In this document: positions 19,708-29,009 of the stretch, in pieces | Layout of the letters: each line of letters begins with the position of its first letter | Position numbering within the stretch: the stretch's first letter is position 1 | Source of the DNA: Mongoliitalea daihaiensis | GTDB taxonomy: Bacteria > Bacteroidota > Bacteroidia > Cytophagales > Cyclobacteriaceae | Direction: 5' to 3' | NCBI RefSeq assembly: GCF_021596945.1 | Contig: NZ_CP063779.1 | Coordinates: 871,501 to 935,500 of the forward strand | Length of the DNA: 64,000 bases | The notes under the pieces: model-generated | Told to the model about the DNA's origin: nothing | Databases searched by the model: none | What the model saw: only the letters and a program-made list of their open reading frames with translations | Made by a program: the position numbers and the translations under genes

Positions 19708-20736
19708 ATGAAAAAGATACTCGTATTGATCGCCCTCATGATGCTTGCAATTTCTGTGAAAGGCCAAGATATTCAGTTCTCTCAGTTTTATGCTGCTCCG
19801 GTTTTCTTAAACCCAGCCTTTGCAGGAAGCTCTGAGATGACACGATTTGGAGTCAACTACAGAAATCAATGGCCTGGAATGTCCCATACTTTAAATGCTT
19901 ATTCCGCCTATTTGGATCACTATGCATTCAACATCAATAGTGGATTTGGTATCATTGCCAACGGCGTGACTGAAAGCATGTCAAACTTGAGAACCAGTGA
20001 AATAGGAGCAGCTTACAGCTACAGATTACAATTAGGCTTCAATAGCTTTTTAAGATTTGGAGGTCAGGCAAGCTTTGTCAGCAGAGATGCGGATTTCAGT
20101 AATGTACTTTTTGGAAGCAGCATTGATCCACTCACCGGCGAAAGCAGCTTGCCTTCCGGGGAAAACCTTGGATTGGATGTCAATCATCGCTATGTAGACT
20201 ATCATTTTGGAATGCTCTATACCAATGAAAAAGCTTGGTTGGGAGTATCAGCACATCACATTGGTCAACCAAATATATCTTTCATAGATGACCAAATATC
20301 CAAGTGGCCAATCAAATACTCTGTCCATGGGGGAGTCAGCTTTGATTTAGCTGGAGGAATGGGAAGAAATTACATGAATAGAAATGAAAATCAACGAAAT
20401 TTGGTGATTGCGTTCAACTATAAGCATCAAGATCCGTTTAATCAGTTGGATTTGGGAACTCAACTTGTATTACAACCCCTCACCTTAGGTCTCTGGTACA
20501 GAGGTTTACCCACTCCTGGACTTAAAAGGCCAAACAATGAATCGTTGATAGGTGTTGTTGGAATATCTTTAGGCAATGGTATAGATATCGGATATAGCTA
20601 CGATTATACCTTGTCAAACTTGGGCATAGCCAATACAGGAGGAGCACATGAAGTCTCTATGAGATTTTCCTTCTTAGCAGGCAGTTCCCAAAACGCAGCA
20701 GGCAGAAAATCAAGTATGCCTTGCTTTAGATACTAG
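19708..20736 (+). CDS. PorP/SprF family outer-membrane protein, partner of the type-B CTD cargo
   Basis: 342 residues with a signal peptide (LMMLAISVKGQ), then the PorP/SprF hallmark QFYAAPVFLNPAFAGS and a beta-barrel pattern ending in an aromatic-rich strand (VSMRFSFLAG). The gene begins 4 bp after the cargo gene, so it is a translationally coupled pair. SprF-like proteins bind specific type-B CTD substrates at the T9SS translocon. It ends about 20 bp before a terminator. Confidence 0.9.
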   Translation: MKKILVLIALMMLAISVKGQDIQFSQFYAAPVFLNPAFAGSSEMTRFGVNYRNQWPGMSHTLNAYSAYLDHYAFNINSGFGIIANGVTESMSNLRTSEIGAAYSYRLQLGFNSFLRFGGQASFVSRDADFSNVLFGSSIDPLTGESSLPSGENLGLDVNHRYVDYHFGMLYTNEKAWLGVSAHHIGQPNISFIDDQISKWPIKYSVHGGVSFDLAGGMGRNYMNRNENQRNLVIAFNYKHQDPFNQLDLGTQLVLQPLTLGLWYRGLPTPGLKRPNNESLIGVVGISLGNGIDIGYSYDYTLSNLGIANTGGAHEVSMRFSFLAGSSQNAAGRKSSMPCFRY

Positions 20737-20756
20737 AATTTAGTCCCTATAAATAC

Positions 20757-20797
20757 CAAAGCCTCTCTAACCCTTGGTTTTTGAGGCTTTTTCTTTT
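20757..20797 (+). terminator. Rho-independent terminator after the porP-like gene
   Basis: Arms AAAGCCTC and GAGGCTTT with a ~16-base loop and a T-rich tail, 21 bp after the stop codon. Confidence 0.7.
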
Positions 20798-20845
20798 TTC
20801 AAACATTCTACTACATTTTTGATTTTATTAGCAAACAACTTTCGT

Positions 20846-22375
20846 ATGTCCCAAACGCTTCGATTGATTTTAGGAGATCAACTCAACATTAAGCATTCTT
20901 GGTTTGATGAACCTCAAAAAAACGTTCGCTATGTTTTAATGGAAATGAGGCAGGAAACAGATTATGTACAGCATCATATCCAAAAGATCGTAGGATTTTT
21001 TTTGGCGATGAGAAATTTCGCCGAAGCGCTAAGACAAAAAGGGCATCAAGTCGATTATTTTCAGCTAGATGATGCTGACAATACACAGCAACTGGAAACT
21101 AACCTCACGTATCTTATTGAAAAATATGGGATAGAATCTTTTGAATATCAACTTCCGGATGAGTATAGACTAGATCAGCAATTGAGCGCTTTTTGCAAGC
21201 AGGTATCTATTCCGACAAAAGCATACGACACCGAACACTTTTTAACAAGCCGCACTTTTCTGCAAGAGTTTTTCAAAGGAAAGAAAACTTACCTGATGGA
21301 ATCCTTCTACCGAGAAATGCGCAAAAAATACGATATCCTGATGGACGGCAAGGAGCCATTGACCGGAAAGTGGAACTATGACCATGATAACAGAAACAAA
21401 TTAAAAGATCCTCTGCTCTTAAAAGCTCCCAAAACTCACCCCAAAGATGTAAGTAAACTAATGGATGTACTCACTGCCTCCGGTGCCAAATGGATTGGAT
21501 CGATTGATGCAGCGACGTTTGAATGGCCAACTACTCGGGAAGAAGGACTGGAAATACTTTCTTATTTCTGTGAGCAATTACTCCCAAAGTTTGGACAGTA
21601 CCAAGATGCCATGTACACAGGACATACCTTTTTATTCCACAGCCGGCTGAGTTTTGCCATGAACATAAAATTGATCAGCCCCTTGGAGGTGGTCAGTGAA
21701 GTGGAAAAATACTGGTACAGCCACCAAGACAAGGTGGACATTGCACAGGTGGAAGGATTTATCCGTCAAATCATTGGATGGAGAGAATATATGCGAGGAA
21801 TTTATTGGGCTAAAATGCCGGATTATGCTTCCCTTAATTTCTTTGAACATTCACGAAAACTTCCTGAATGGTTTTGGACAGGAAAAACCAACATGAATTG
21901 CCTTCACCATGCCATCGGTCAGTCCTTAGACCATGCATATGCACACCACATTCAGCGACTCATGGTAACTGGAAACTTCATGCTTTTAGCAGGAATTGAC
22001 CCATCTGAGGTGGACAAATGGTACCTGGGAATTTATATCGATGCCATCGAATGGGTGGAAATCACCAATACCCGTGGCATGAGTCAATTTGCTGATGGTG
22101 GGATTGTCGGTACCAAGCCTTACGTTTCTTCTGCCAACTACATTGATAAAATGAGTAATTATTGCGATGGCTGTGCATACGACAAGAAAAAGAAAACCGG
22201 CGCGAATGCCTGTCCCTTCAACAGCCTTTATTGGGATTTTTACCAGCGTAACGAGGATAAACTAGCTAAGAATCCGAGAATCGGCATGATGTACAGAACT
22301 TGGAGCAAAATGAAAGATCAACAGCAAATCTTAGAGCAGGCGAAAACCCACTTGGAAAATATTGAAAACTTGTAA
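20846..22375 (+). CDS. Cryptochrome/photolyase-related protein (FeS-BCP, (6-4) photolyase-like)
   Basis: About 509 residues from the ATG at 20846 (MSQTLRLILGDQLN); a longer frame from 20774 runs through the terminator stem and is unlikely. The N-terminal Rossmann-like antenna domain is followed by an FAD-binding helical domain (RQIIGWREYMRGIYW, MVTGNFMLLAGIDP). The C-terminal Cys pattern YCDGCAYD ... ACPFN fits the 4Fe-4S cluster of prokaryotic (6-4) photolyases such as PhrB. The predicted role is blue-light-driven repair of UV photoproducts. Confidence 0.92.
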   Translation: MSQTLRLILGDQLNIKHSWFDEPQKNVRYVLMEMRQETDYVQHHIQKIVGFFLAMRNFAEALRQKGHQVDYFQLDDADNTQQLETNLTYLIEKYGIESFEYQLPDEYRLDQQLSAFCKQVSIPTKAYDTEHFLTSRTFLQEFFKGKKTYLMESFYREMRKKYDILMDGKEPLTGKWNYDHDNRNKLKDPLLLKAPKTHPKDVSKLMDVLTASGAKWIGSIDAATFEWPTTREEGLEILSYFCEQLLPKFGQYQDAMYTGHTFLFHSRLSFAMNIKLISPLEVVSEVEKYWYSHQDKVDIAQVEGFIRQIIGWREYMRGIYWAKMPDYASLNFFEHSRKLPEWFWTGKTNMNCLHHAIGQSLDHAYAHHIQRLMVTGNFMLLAGIDPSEVDKWYLGIYIDAIEWVEITNTRGMSQFADGGIVGTKPYVSSANYIDKMSNYCDGCAYDKKKKTGANACPFNSLYWDFYQRNEDKLAKNPRIGMMYRTWSKMKDQQQILEQAKTHLENIENL

Positions 22376-22393
22376 GCTAGTATTGGTTTTGAT

Positions 22394-23536
22394 TTAAGGT
22401 ATTTTGACCTTTTGATAGGTTTTCATTAGTTCCAAAACCTTACCCTTTGGAAGGGCTTCTACTTTTCTCCCATCTTTTCCAATCATATCTTCTGCTGCAA
22501 AGAGGGAATTGATGATAGCCTCCTCCGTAGCTTCTATCACCGCTAGAAACAAGGCACTTGCATGGTCGTTTGAAAGCAAGATAGGCATATAATACTCTCC
22601 TTGTTTAACTTGGTGAGGAATTCTATTTTCCTGAAAAGTAGAAAAAGCAATGACATAATCCCCTGATCCATTGGAAGCAATCCCTCCCGTCTTTCCTAAG
22701 CCGAGCATCGCACGCGATGCCAGTCGCTTGAGGTTCCGTTCACTCAAAGGGGCATCCGTAGCCACTACAATCATGCATGAACCATCTGCTGATTCCAATT
22801 GATTTTTGAAAACATATTGACCTAATTCTTTTCCTATAGGGACACCATTGATTTGCAAGACCCCTCCAAAATTACTTTGCACCAGTACTCCTACCGTATA
22901 GCCTCCCAGAGACTCTGGTAACACTCGAGAAGAAGTACCTATGCCGCCTTTAAAGCCAAAACAAACAGTACCCGTGCCCGCTCCTACATTCCCCTCTTCC
23001 ACTACACCTGAACCTGCTTGCTGAATTGCCTCTAGCACATCTTCTGAACTGATATGCATGCCCCGAATATCATTCAAAAATCCATCATTGGTTTCTCCTA
23101 CCAACGCATTGACCGATTGGACTTGCTCATTGCCTGCTTGATTGAGTGTGTAACTCACCACAGCAGCGATGGCCGGAGCTACGCTTAAGGTATTGGTCAA
23201 GATGATGGGGCTTTCTAGATTCCCTAGCTCTTCCACCTGTGTACTTCCTGCAAGCTTACCAAAGCCATTGCCCACATAAATTGCAGCAGGAACTTTTTGC
23301 TGGAAAATGTTTCCCGGATGTGGCAGAATAGCTGTGACTCCTGTTCGGATCGAACTACCTTCTATTTTTGTCAGCTGTCCTACCTGCACACCCGTGACAT
23401 CTGTGATTGCATTAAGGGCACCGGGCGATAATACGCCTATTTCCACTCCATATTTTCTTGCTGCCGATTGGGACATCACGTGATAGCTCGTCAAGAAAAG
23501 GAGCAGGGTTATTATATAGTTGCTACGGGTAAACAT
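22394..23536 (-). CDS. P1 family peptidase (DmpA/ornithine-acetyltransferase fold)
   Basis: 380 residues with an N-terminal signal peptide (VMSQSAARKYG). The NTN-type self-processing region is visible at NGSGDYVIAFS near residue 291, and GGIGTSSRVLP is typical of DmpA-like aminopeptidases. It is probably a periplasmic peptidase releasing N-terminal residues. It lies 7 bp after the aldehyde dehydrogenase gene, so the two may be co-transcribed. Confidence 0.88.
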   Translation of the reverse strand: MFTRSNYIITLLLFLTSYHVMSQSAARKYGVEIGVLSPGALNAITDVTGVQVGQLTKIEGSSIRTGVTAILPHPGNIFQQKVPAAIYVGNGFGKLAGSTQVEELGNLESPIILTNTLSVAPAIAAVVSYTLNQAGNEQVQSVNALVGETNDGFLNDIRGMHISSEDVLEAIQQAGSGVVEEGNVGAGTGTVCFGFKGGIGTSSRVLPESLGGYTVGVLVQSNFGGVLQINGVPIGKELGQYVFKNQLESADGSCMIVVATDAPLSERNLKRLASRAMLGLGKTGGIASNGSGDYVIAFSTFQENRIPHQVKQGEYYMPILLSNDHASALFLAVIEATEEAIINSLFAAEDMIGKDGRKVEALPKGKVLELMKTYQKVKIP

Positions 23537-23542
23537 GTTGAA

Positions 23543-24976
23543 TTAAAACCATTTCAATAAGGAGGCTACGACTTTTTTGGCCATGGCTCCGTAGGGTGGG
23601 TAAAGGGGTTTTGATGCAGTCAATCCAATGCGCTGCTCCATCACAGCCTTTTCATTGCTAAAAGCGAGGAATCCATAATAGCCATGTGCTTTTCCGATAC
23701 CACTGTTATTGACTCCCCCAAATGGTAGCTCCGTTTGAAGAAAATGCAATACACAATCGTTGGCTACGGCGCCTCCGGAAGAAGTACTCGCAATCACATT
23801 TCGATTGAATGAATCAGAATTAGAAAACGTATACAGCGCCAACGGTTTAGGGTTAGCATTGATGTAATCAATCGCCTCGTCAATTTCTTGATACTCCATC
23901 AATGGAAGTAATGGACCGAAAATTTCTTCCTGCATGATAGCCATGTCTTGTGTCACATGTGAAATCAATGTTGGTTCAAAGTAGTTTTCAGATACATCTA
24001 TGGTACCTCCATACTCGACCACGGCTCCTTTGGAAACAGCATCCTGCAAGAGTTGGGACAATCGCTGCAAATGCTTGGTATTCACGATACGGGCATAATC
24101 AGGGGATGCTTGAACCCCTTTTGCTGAGGGATTATACATGTCCTCCAAGCTTGTTTTAATCGCTTCCACGAGTTGTTTTTTGACCGAAGTCTGAACTAAC
24201 AAATAATCCGGTGCTATACAGGTCTGACCACAATTGACAAATTTACCCCACACGAGTTTCGAGGCCGCATCTTTTAGATCCACTCGCTGATCAATTACCG
24301 CTGGAGATTTCCCCCCCAATTCCAGCGTAACCGAAGTCAAGTGCTCAGCAGCTGCTTTCATAATAAGTTTACCTACCATCGGACTACCAGTGAAAAATAT
24401 ATGGTCAAATGGCTTTTGAAGTAAGCGCTGGGCAACTTCCACTTCTCCTTCTATGACCGCAACCACGTTTTCATCAAACACTTCTGCACATAATCTTCTG
24501 ATCAGTGCGGAGGTATGTGGAGTCATTTCGGAAGGCTTGATGATCGCTGTATTGCCAGCAGCCAAAGCAGATACCAAAGGCCCCAAAGCCAAATTGAAAG
24601 GATAATTCCATGGAGCAATTATCAGACAGACGCCTTTAGGTTCTAGCTGCACATAGGATTTGCTGCCGAGCATAGTTAAAGGAGTAGGAACTTTCTTCGG
24701 TTTCATCCATGAAGACAAATGTTTCAGCGTATGATTGATTTCAGATGTGACTACAAAGATTTCACTGATATCAATTTCTGTATACGGCTTTTTAAAATCT
24801 GCATGGATAGCTTTTCGAATGTCTTCTTGATGATCCTTGATCCAATTTAAAAGGGCCGTCAAAAGTTTGACTCTTGCTGCTACCGGGCTTCTCCGTTGCT
24901 TAATCGCTTGAGTTTGCTGTAAACTAAATATTCTATCAATGGTATGCGCGGTATTTTCCATGAGTTGCTCTGACAA
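23543..24976 (-). CDS. Aldehyde dehydrogenase (class 3-like, NAD(P)-dependent)
   Basis: 477 residues. Substrate/cofactor motifs include APWNYPFNLALGPL and GNTAIIKPSE, the catalytic Glu in TLELGGKSP near residue 218 and the catalytic Cys in NCGQTCIAPDY near 252. A C-terminal hydrophobic/basic tail (AKKVVASLLKWF) resembles the membrane-binding tail of fatty aldehyde dehydrogenases. It oxidises medium- or long-chain aldehydes; the exact substrate is unknown. Confidence 0.93.
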   Translation of the reverse strand: MSEQLMENTAHTIDRIFSLQQTQAIKQRRSPVAARVKLLTALLNWIKDHQEDIRKAIHADFKKPYTEIDISEIFVVTSEINHTLKHLSSWMKPKKVPTPLTMLGSKSYVQLEPKGVCLIIAPWNYPFNLALGPLVSALAAGNTAIIKPSEMTPHTSALIRRLCAEVFDENVVAVIEGEVEVAQRLLQKPFDHIFFTGSPMVGKLIMKAAAEHLTSVTLELGGKSPAVIDQRVDLKDAASKLVWGKFVNCGQTCIAPDYLLVQTSVKKQLVEAIKTSLEDMYNPSAKGVQASPDYARIVNTKHLQRLSQLLQDAVSKGAVVEYGGTIDVSENYFEPTLISHVTQDMAIMQEEIFGPLLPLMEYQEIDEAIDYINANPKPLALYTFSNSDSFNRNVIASTSSGGAVANDCVLHFLQTELPFGGVNNSGIGKAHGYYGFLAFSNEKAVMEQRIGLTASKPLYPPYGAMAKKVVASLLKWF

Positions 24977-25107
24977 GTTAAAGCTGATTGATGTTTCAAG
25001 TTATCAAATTTATTAGATCCTGTCACTGCAATGAATGAAAAAAACTAGGAAGAATAAACCTTCGTCTTTGTAATTCGTTATTTACTCATCACCTAAATAG
25101 TTGTTTT

Positions 25108-25218
25108 ATGCAGTGGAGCCTGGAAAGGATTATTCCCAAAGAGATTTTGGGAGAAAATCATCGAATACGTATTATAAAAGAATACATCAAGAAAATTAAA
25201 AAAGAACGAAGAAAATAA
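25108..25218 (+). CDS. Possible 36-residue basic small protein
   Basis: An ATG-TAA frame of 36 codons beginning MQWSLERIIPKEILGE and ending in a lysine/arginine-rich helix (KKIKKERRK). It lies alone in a 570-bp gap and ends 3 bp before a strong terminator, a layout expected of a real short gene. No family was recognised and no clear ribosome binding site was seen, as is common in Bacteroidota. Confidence 0.45.
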   Translation: MQWSLERIIPKEILGENHRIRIIKEYIKKIKKERRK

Positions 25219-25221
25219 GTT

Positions 25222-25250
25222 AAAAGAGGCTAAATGCCTCTTTTTTTTGC
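25222..25250 (+). terminator. Rho-independent terminator after the small ORF
   Basis: Arms AAAAGAGGC / GCCTCTTTT with a TAAAT loop and an eight-T tail. Confidence 0.85.
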
Positions 25251-25551
25251 TTTTTACGCATTATCCATTGTTTAGAAATACATTAAAAAGTATTTCATTG
25301 CTAAAAAAATGAATTACAAATAAAAATTTTTTCGATTTCTCTTTGATATGAAAAACAAAAAAGTGTATTTTTACAGCAGAAATAAATATTTGAAATTTTA
25401 AGGATTTCAAATACTTATCATTTCAAAATAAAATATCCCTAAGAACAGCTTTAACCAAAGCATTCGATTGAACTCTAACTTGACTAGCCAGTGATTATTT
25501 CTGGAATCAACAACCGAATCGAGGTTATCAACTGCTAAAAATTAACGATGT
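25251..25551 (+). other. AT-rich intergenic region before the second porP-like gene
   Basis: Three hundred bases without an ORF, very AT-rich from 25270 to 25440. It probably holds the promoter of the porP-like/porE-like pair. No clear structured element was recognised. Confidence 0.4.
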
Positions 25552-26526
25552 ATGAAAAAGATTTTTGGATTTCTGATAATCGCTTTGACCATAACCGTTT
25601 TGGTTCCATCAAAATCTTGGTCGCAACAGCTTCCGCAGTTTAGCCAGTACATTTTTAACGGGCTACACATCAACCCTGCTTATGCAGGGTATAAAAACCA
25701 AGGATACATTCAGAGCACCTTCCGTAACCAATGGGTAAATTTCCCAGGTGCTCCCCGTACCTTTACAATCACAGCTGACCTAAGTGCCAATGAAGGCCTG
25801 ATGGGCTTCGGTGTATCCCTCTTGAGTGATCAGATTGGACCTACCAGTACTTCTACAGGAATGCTGACATACAGCTACCGCATTCAGACCGGTAAGGAGA
25901 GTTTCCTTGGTCTGGGTATCAGTGCTGGGGCCAGCCAATACATGATCGATGGAAGTATGCTCGATCCAGTAGATCAGTTGGATCCAAATCTTCCCCTAGG
26001 AACAGAGGTGATGTTTACCCCTAACATGAACATGGGTGCTTTTTTCCATACCGACCGCTTCTATGCAGGTGTGAGTGCCTTCAACATGGTCGGCAGAGGA
26101 GTTCTAGAGCGTGAGGATATTTCACTCGCTTTTCACGATTTTCATTACTACATTACCGCAGGGGCATTGATTCCCGTGTCCGATCGTGTGGAGTTTAAGC
26201 CTAGCTTTCTGATCAAGGAAGTAAAGGGTGCACCGACCAGTGTCGACATCAACGGAATGTTCTTGTTTATGGAGCGTCTGTGGCTCGGAGCCAGCTACCG
26301 TTCCAACATACGGATGTGGAACGAAAACCTAGAAGGTACGCTCAACAACCGCACAGCAGTGGCTTTCATAGCAGAGATCTTTGCGACAGAAAATCTGCGT
26401 ATCGGCTATGCCTACGATGCCAATCTGAATGCCTTGCAGAATTATAGAAACAATTCCCACGAATTTTCGGTAGGTTATTATCTTACTCCGCGGAATGTTA
26501 AACTTAAAAACCCGAGATGGTTCTGA
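25552..26526 (+). CDS. PorP/SprF family type IX secretion membrane protein
   Basis: 324 residues. The signal peptide ends at WSQQ. The family hallmark QFSQYIFNGLHINPAYAG is present, then a beta-barrel ending in FSVGYYLTPRN. Unlike the 19708 paralogue it has no adhesin gene upstream; it is coupled instead to a PorE-like gene that begins at its stop codon. Codon use is visibly more GC-rich than in most of the window, shared with the downstream gene. Confidence 0.9.
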   Translation: MKKIFGFLIIALTITVLVPSKSWSQQLPQFSQYIFNGLHINPAYAGYKNQGYIQSTFRNQWVNFPGAPRTFTITADLSANEGLMGFGVSLLSDQIGPTSTSTGMLTYSYRIQTGKESFLGLGISAGASQYMIDGSMLDPVDQLDPNLPLGTEVMFTPNMNMGAFFHTDRFYAGVSAFNMVGRGVLEREDISLAFHDFHYYITAGALIPVSDRVEFKPSFLIKEVKGAPTSVDINGMFLFMERLWLGASYRSNIRMWNENLEGTLNNRTAVAFIAEIFATENLRIGYAYDANLNALQNYRNNSHEFSVGYYLTPRNVKLKNPRWF

Positions 26527-26528
26527 TC

Positions 26529-28901
26529 ATGAGAAGCAAAACTACTTATATCAAATTTTTGGCAGCCCTGCTGCTGTTCATGTACACAATCACCGCCGAG
26601 GCGCAGCGTCCCCTGCTCAGGTTTGCAGACAAGCAGTTTGAACTAGAAAACTACGCGCATGCAGCCCAGGTATACGGTGAAGCGTATGCACGCAAAGAAA
26701 CGTACGAGACAGCCCGAAAGCTGGCAGTGACCTATCAGACCCTGAGGGATTATGACAAAGCCTTCGAATGGTGGGGTAAAACAGTAGCCTACGAAGAGTC
26801 TAACAAGGATGATTTTTACCTCTACCTGATGGCAGCGATGCAGGCAGGAGAGGCGGAAGACCTCAATGCTTTCCTCACAGCAGGCGGATACAGCAGCTTT
26901 GATTTTCCTGGCCTCGACCTGGAGACGCTTGAAAAACTTTACGGAGAGCGCAAAAACGTGAAACTGGTACAACCCAAAGGCATCAACAGCAGCGGCTCGG
27001 ACTTCGGACTTTCCCGTCATGAAGACAGCCAATATTTTTCCAGCGACAGGGGTGGGGTTTCCTCCTCCAAGCGCAAGGCCATCAGACTGGATGCCAAAAA
27101 CAACCTGTTCTCCGATGAGAAGAGTAATTTCAACGAGCGCGAGTACTACAGACTTTATGTCAAGGAAGGTTCGGAAGAGGCCAAGCCTATCGTGATCGAT
27201 CTGGAAGGCGTACAGCACGTATCCGATGTTCACGTGTACGGGGAAGGAAGCAAAATCATGTACACCGCCTTTGTGGGGCAGACCAAGGTAGGCAGCAGAA
27301 AGCAGAGCATGAAGCTGACCAATTTCCCAGGGATTTTTTACGGAAATCTACAGGCAGATGGTACGGTCTCCGACAGTAAGCCTTTCCCGCACAACAGCAT
27401 GCTGGAATACGGGATGATGAACGCCTTTTACGATGCGCAAAGCGGCAGACTCTATTTTGCTTCCAACAGGGAAGGAGGCTATGGGGGTTACGATATTTAT
27501 TATGTGGAGTATGATGGGGTGGACACCTTCGGAGAGCCTGTCAACCTCGGCAGCGGGATCAATACCATGGAGAGCGAAAGCCATCCTTCCCGTGTAGGGG
27601 ACTGGTTTTACTTCAGTTCCAGGGGCCATGTAGGATTGGGAGGCATGGATATCTTCCGTGCCCCGTACAGTGCAGCAAGCATCGGCACTCCTGAAAACAT
27701 GGGCGTACCGTTCAACAGCCCAAGGGATGATTTTGCCTATGTAGAGTTTTCGGACGGCAAGCGTTACCTGTCTTCGGACCGAGAGGGCGGCATGGGTCTG
27801 GATGACATCTACTTGGTCGAAGATCTGCACAAGCGTCTGATCGCTCGGGTGATCGACTGCGACGGCAACATCATCGCCGAGGAGTTTGACGCAGACCTTC
27901 GCCAAAAAGGAGGCGATCAGCTAAATACCAAGCGAGGAGCCACTGGAGAACTATTGGCAGACCTAGAGCCAGAAAAGGAATTCGGATTGGTGATCAGCAA
28001 AAAAGGCTATTTCACCATCACGGACAACACCTTGAGTACGGTCAACCTGAAGGAGGAGAAGCTCGAGCGTGAATACAGGCTTGCAGCCATCCCTTATCAG
28101 ACACCCGTATATGTGGATATTGTCTACTACGATTTGGACAGATCCAAAATCAGAAAAGATGCACAGGAAGCACTCGACAAGATAGCAGAGCTGATGAACC
28201 GATACAGCTTCCTTGATCTGTTGGTGGGCAGCCACACAGATTCAAGGGCGAGCAGGGCATACAACGAGGCACTGAGTCAGCGCCGGGCGGATGCTGTCAA
28301 GGATTACCTAGCAGGCTACAACATCGGGGCGGAGCGTATCAGGCTTGAATGGTATGGAGAGGAAGTACTCACCAACGACTGTGGGGACGGGGTACCCTGT
28401 CCGGAGCCGGCACATCAGCTCAACAGAAGAAGTGAACTGGTACTCGAGGCATTCCCCGACAAAGACAAGCAGTATGAGCTGCCCAAGGAGCTGATGGGTA
28501 AAGACCTCTGCGATATCAACGGCCTGTTTGACAGCCTGCGAAATGAACTGAACAGCCTTCCGACCATCTACTTTGATTTTGACAAAAATACATTGAGATC
28601 AGTGCATAAGAAAGAACTCGAACGTACGGCCATCATGCTTAACCGCATGAAAAACCTACAGCTATCTATCGCAGGCCATACCGATCAGCGAGGCAGCGAG
28701 GAGTACAACAAAGGGCTGAGCGAGCGCAGGGCACAGGTGGTGATGGACTACCTAGTCAACAGGGGAGTGGATGCTGCACGCATGCAGTACCAATGGTTTG
28801 GAAAAACCCAGCCGGTCAACGACTGTGGAGCCATCCCATGCACAGAAGCCATGCATCAGCTCAACAGAAGAACAGAACTCCGATTGGGAGGGGTAAACTA
28901 A
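26529..28901 (+). CDS. PorE-like outer-membrane/periplasmic protein with two OmpA domains
   Basis: About 790 residues from ATG 26529 (a start at 26517 overlapping porP is also possible). Order: signal peptide (TITAEAQ), TPR-like helices (~15-120), PD40/WD40-type propeller repeats (YFASNREGGYGGYDIYY, YFSSRGHVGLGGMDIFR, YLSSDREGGMGLDDIYL), a carboxypeptidase-regulatory-like domain, then two OmpA peptidoglycan-binding domains (GSHTDSRASRAYN and GHTDQRGSEEYN). TPR + propeller + CRD + OmpA is the PorE architecture, which anchors the T9SS to peptidoglycan; PorE has one OmpA domain, so the second is unusual. GC-rich codon use is shared with 25552. Confidence 0.88.
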   Translation: MRSKTTYIKFLAALLLFMYTITAEAQRPLLRFADKQFELENYAHAAQVYGEAYARKETYETARKLAVTYQTLRDYDKAFEWWGKTVAYEESNKDDFYLYLMAAMQAGEAEDLNAFLTAGGYSSFDFPGLDLETLEKLYGERKNVKLVQPKGINSSGSDFGLSRHEDSQYFSSDRGGVSSSKRKAIRLDAKNNLFSDEKSNFNEREYYRLYVKEGSEEAKPIVIDLEGVQHVSDVHVYGEGSKIMYTAFVGQTKVGSRKQSMKLTNFPGIFYGNLQADGTVSDSKPFPHNSMLEYGMMNAFYDAQSGRLYFASNREGGYGGYDIYYVEYDGVDTFGEPVNLGSGINTMESESHPSRVGDWFYFSSRGHVGLGGMDIFRAPYSAASIGTPENMGVPFNSPRDDFAYVEFSDGKRYLSSDREGGMGLDDIYLVEDLHKRLIARVIDCDGNIIAEEFDADLRQKGGDQLNTKRGATGELLADLEPEKEFGLVISKKGYFTITDNTLSTVNLKEEKLEREYRLAAIPYQTPVYVDIVYYDLDRSKIRKDAQEALDKIAELMNRYSFLDLLVGSHTDSRASRAYNEALSQRRADAVKDYLAGYNIGAERIRLEWYGEEVLTNDCGDGVPCPEPAHQLNRRSELVLEAFPDKDKQYELPKELMGKDLCDINGLFDSLRNELNSLPTIYFDFDKNTLRSVHKKELERTAIMLNRMKNLQLSIAGHTDQRGSEEYNKGLSERRAQVVMDYLVNRGVDAARMQYQWFGKTQPVNDCGAIPCTEAMHQLNRRTELRLGGVN

Positions 28902-28955
28902 TGGTATTTATAAGGGACTAAAAATATTTACTTAGGGACTAAATTATGGTTAAAG

Positions 28956-28985
28956 CCAATGCTACTAAGCATTGGTTTTTTTCTT
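28956..28985 (+). terminator. Rho-independent terminator
   Basis: Arms CCAATGCT / AGCATTGG with an ACTA loop and a T run, about 55 bp after the porE-like stop. It is placed to end the porP-porE transcript. Confidence 0.8.
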
Positions 28986-29009
28986 TATTTGCTGGGTATA
29001 GTTACCTGT

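Noticed and set aside
26643..27905. Long minus-strand frames opposite the PorE-like gene
   Set aside because: They are shadows of the GC-rich coding strand; the plus-strand frame has clear domains.
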